Assembly (NCBI GenBank): GCA_013298265.1
Contig: JAAFHE010000135.1
Location: forward strand, 1 to 8,248
DNA from: Lysobacterales bacterium
GTDB lineage: Bacteria; Pseudomonadota; Gammaproteobacteria; Xanthomonadales; Rhodanobacteraceae
Direction of reading: 5' to 3'
DNA length: 8,248 nucleotides
The notes beneath the pieces were generated by a model. That model searched no databases and was not told the origin of the DNA. It worked only from the letters and a program-made list of their open reading frames with translations. The translations under genes and the position numbers were made by a program. Shown one piece after another: positions 7,688 to 8,248 of the stretch. Position 1 is the first letter of the stretch; every line of letters begins with the position of its first letter.

Positions 7688-8248
7688 CGATGGACGACAC
7701 CCCGCGCCTGCTGCGCCTGCCGCTGCCCGTGGAGGCCGGCGAACAGCGCCTGGACTGGTCCGTGCCGCGCCTGGCCTGGGCCGGCGAAGCGCAGCGCCGG
7801 CTCTGGGCGCCGCGGCTCGCCGCCATCCGCGCGGCACTGCTCGACATCGAGCTGCGGGACATCGCCGCGGGCCGCGTCGCGGCCAGCGCGGTCGAATGCA
7901 CACCGTCCCAGGTGGCGCCGCTCACGGCCCGGCTGCGGCCGCTCGATCTCGCGGCAATCCCGCTCGGCGCGCATGCCGAGATAGCGCCGGCAAGCGACGA
8001 TCAACCGCCGGCGCTGCACTACCGTCTGGCGCTGGGCCGGCGGGATGCCATCGACGCACTGGTCGACGCCATCGCGGCCGGCGACCTGCCGGCGCTGCTG
8101 CAACTGGCCGGTTTTCCGGACTGCTGCGGCGCCGCGCTCTGTGCGGCGATCACCGCCGGCGAACGCCTGCCGCTCGCCATCCATGCGGCCGGTGCCGCAC
8201 AGGCAGCAGCGGGGCTTCCGGATCCCACCGCCAACGGCTTGCTGCCGT
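7684..8248 (+). CDS. Unrecognised protein with a G-F-P-D-C-C motif, 3' end beyond window
   Basis: The frame starts with ATG at 7684, overlapping the maturase stop (ATGA), with GGAG (7672-7675) 8 bases upstream. It stays open to the last base, giving 188 visible residues. The visible part is leucine/alanine/arginine-rich and apparently soluble. Its only striking motif is L-A-G-F-P-D-C-C-G-A-A-L, with Cys147-Cys148, plus Cys153. A G-[FY]-P-x-C-C motif occurs, from memory, in the DUF483 family of uncharacterised prokaryotic proteins; the similarity is limited to that motif. Translational coupling to the maturase points to a role in the same pathway, as a modifying partner, carrier or substrate-recognition protein. 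A second in-frame ATG at 7690 is a possible alternative start. Function is unknown. Confidence 0.75.
   Translation, partial: MTMDDTPRLLRLPLPVEAGEQRLDWSVPRLAWAGEAQRRLWAPRLAAIRAALLDIELRDIAAGRVAASAVECTPSQVAPLTARLRPLDLAAIPLGAHAEIAPASDDQPPALHYRLALGRRDAIDALVDAIAAGDLPALLQLAGFPDCCGAALCAAITAGERLPLAIHAAGAAQAAAGLPDPTANGLLP

Overview
The window comes from a GC-rich bacterium. Codon use, Shine-Dalgarno spacing and gene style suggest a proteobacterium, possibly a high-GC gammaproteobacterium, but nothing here fixes the genus. It has three parts that differ in composition and probably in history.

Left part (1-2360). After about 170 bases with no convincing gene come a doubtful 40-codon ORF and one large gene. 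That gene encodes a 628-residue lipase-like protein with a cytosolic phospholipase A2 / lysophospholipase B type active site (SGGGTRA oxyanion loop, S-G-G-S-W nucleophile elbow, D-G-G catalytic aspartate). Two hairpins with terminator character follow it. Its G+C content, sampled on a few lines by eye, is clearly lower than that of the right-hand operon.

Middle part (2361-3079). No intact gene is present. A minus-strand remnant of an IS21-family IstA transposase is recognisable, broken by a frameshift and an in-frame stop. It is followed by an AT-rich island (25% G+C over 80 bases) that holds promoter-like elements, a perfect 13-base palindrome and spaced TTAC half-sites. A stable hairpin sits where the transcript would begin.

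Right part (3080-8248, continuing beyond the window). This is a compact RiPP (ribosomally synthesised, post-translationally modified peptide) operon. In order it holds a 78-residue putative precursor peptide, an intercistronic hairpin, a radical SAM/SPASM-type enzyme with a GGD variant motif, a B12-type radical SAM C-methyltransferase of the RiPP maturation family, a second radical SAM enzyme with a textbook seven-cysteine SPASM domain, and the first 188 residues of an unrecognised protein with a G-F-P-D-C-C motif. The four downstream genes are tightly packed: an 8-base gap, then two ATGA overlaps. The expected logic is that the precursor is made in excess, its leader recruits three different radical SAM enzymes, and these install C-C crosslinks, epimers and/or C-methyl groups in a short cysteine-free tail ending V-V-H-V-D-V. 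No protease, exporter or immunity gene is visible inside the window. This operon is the most likely candidate for an undescribed system.
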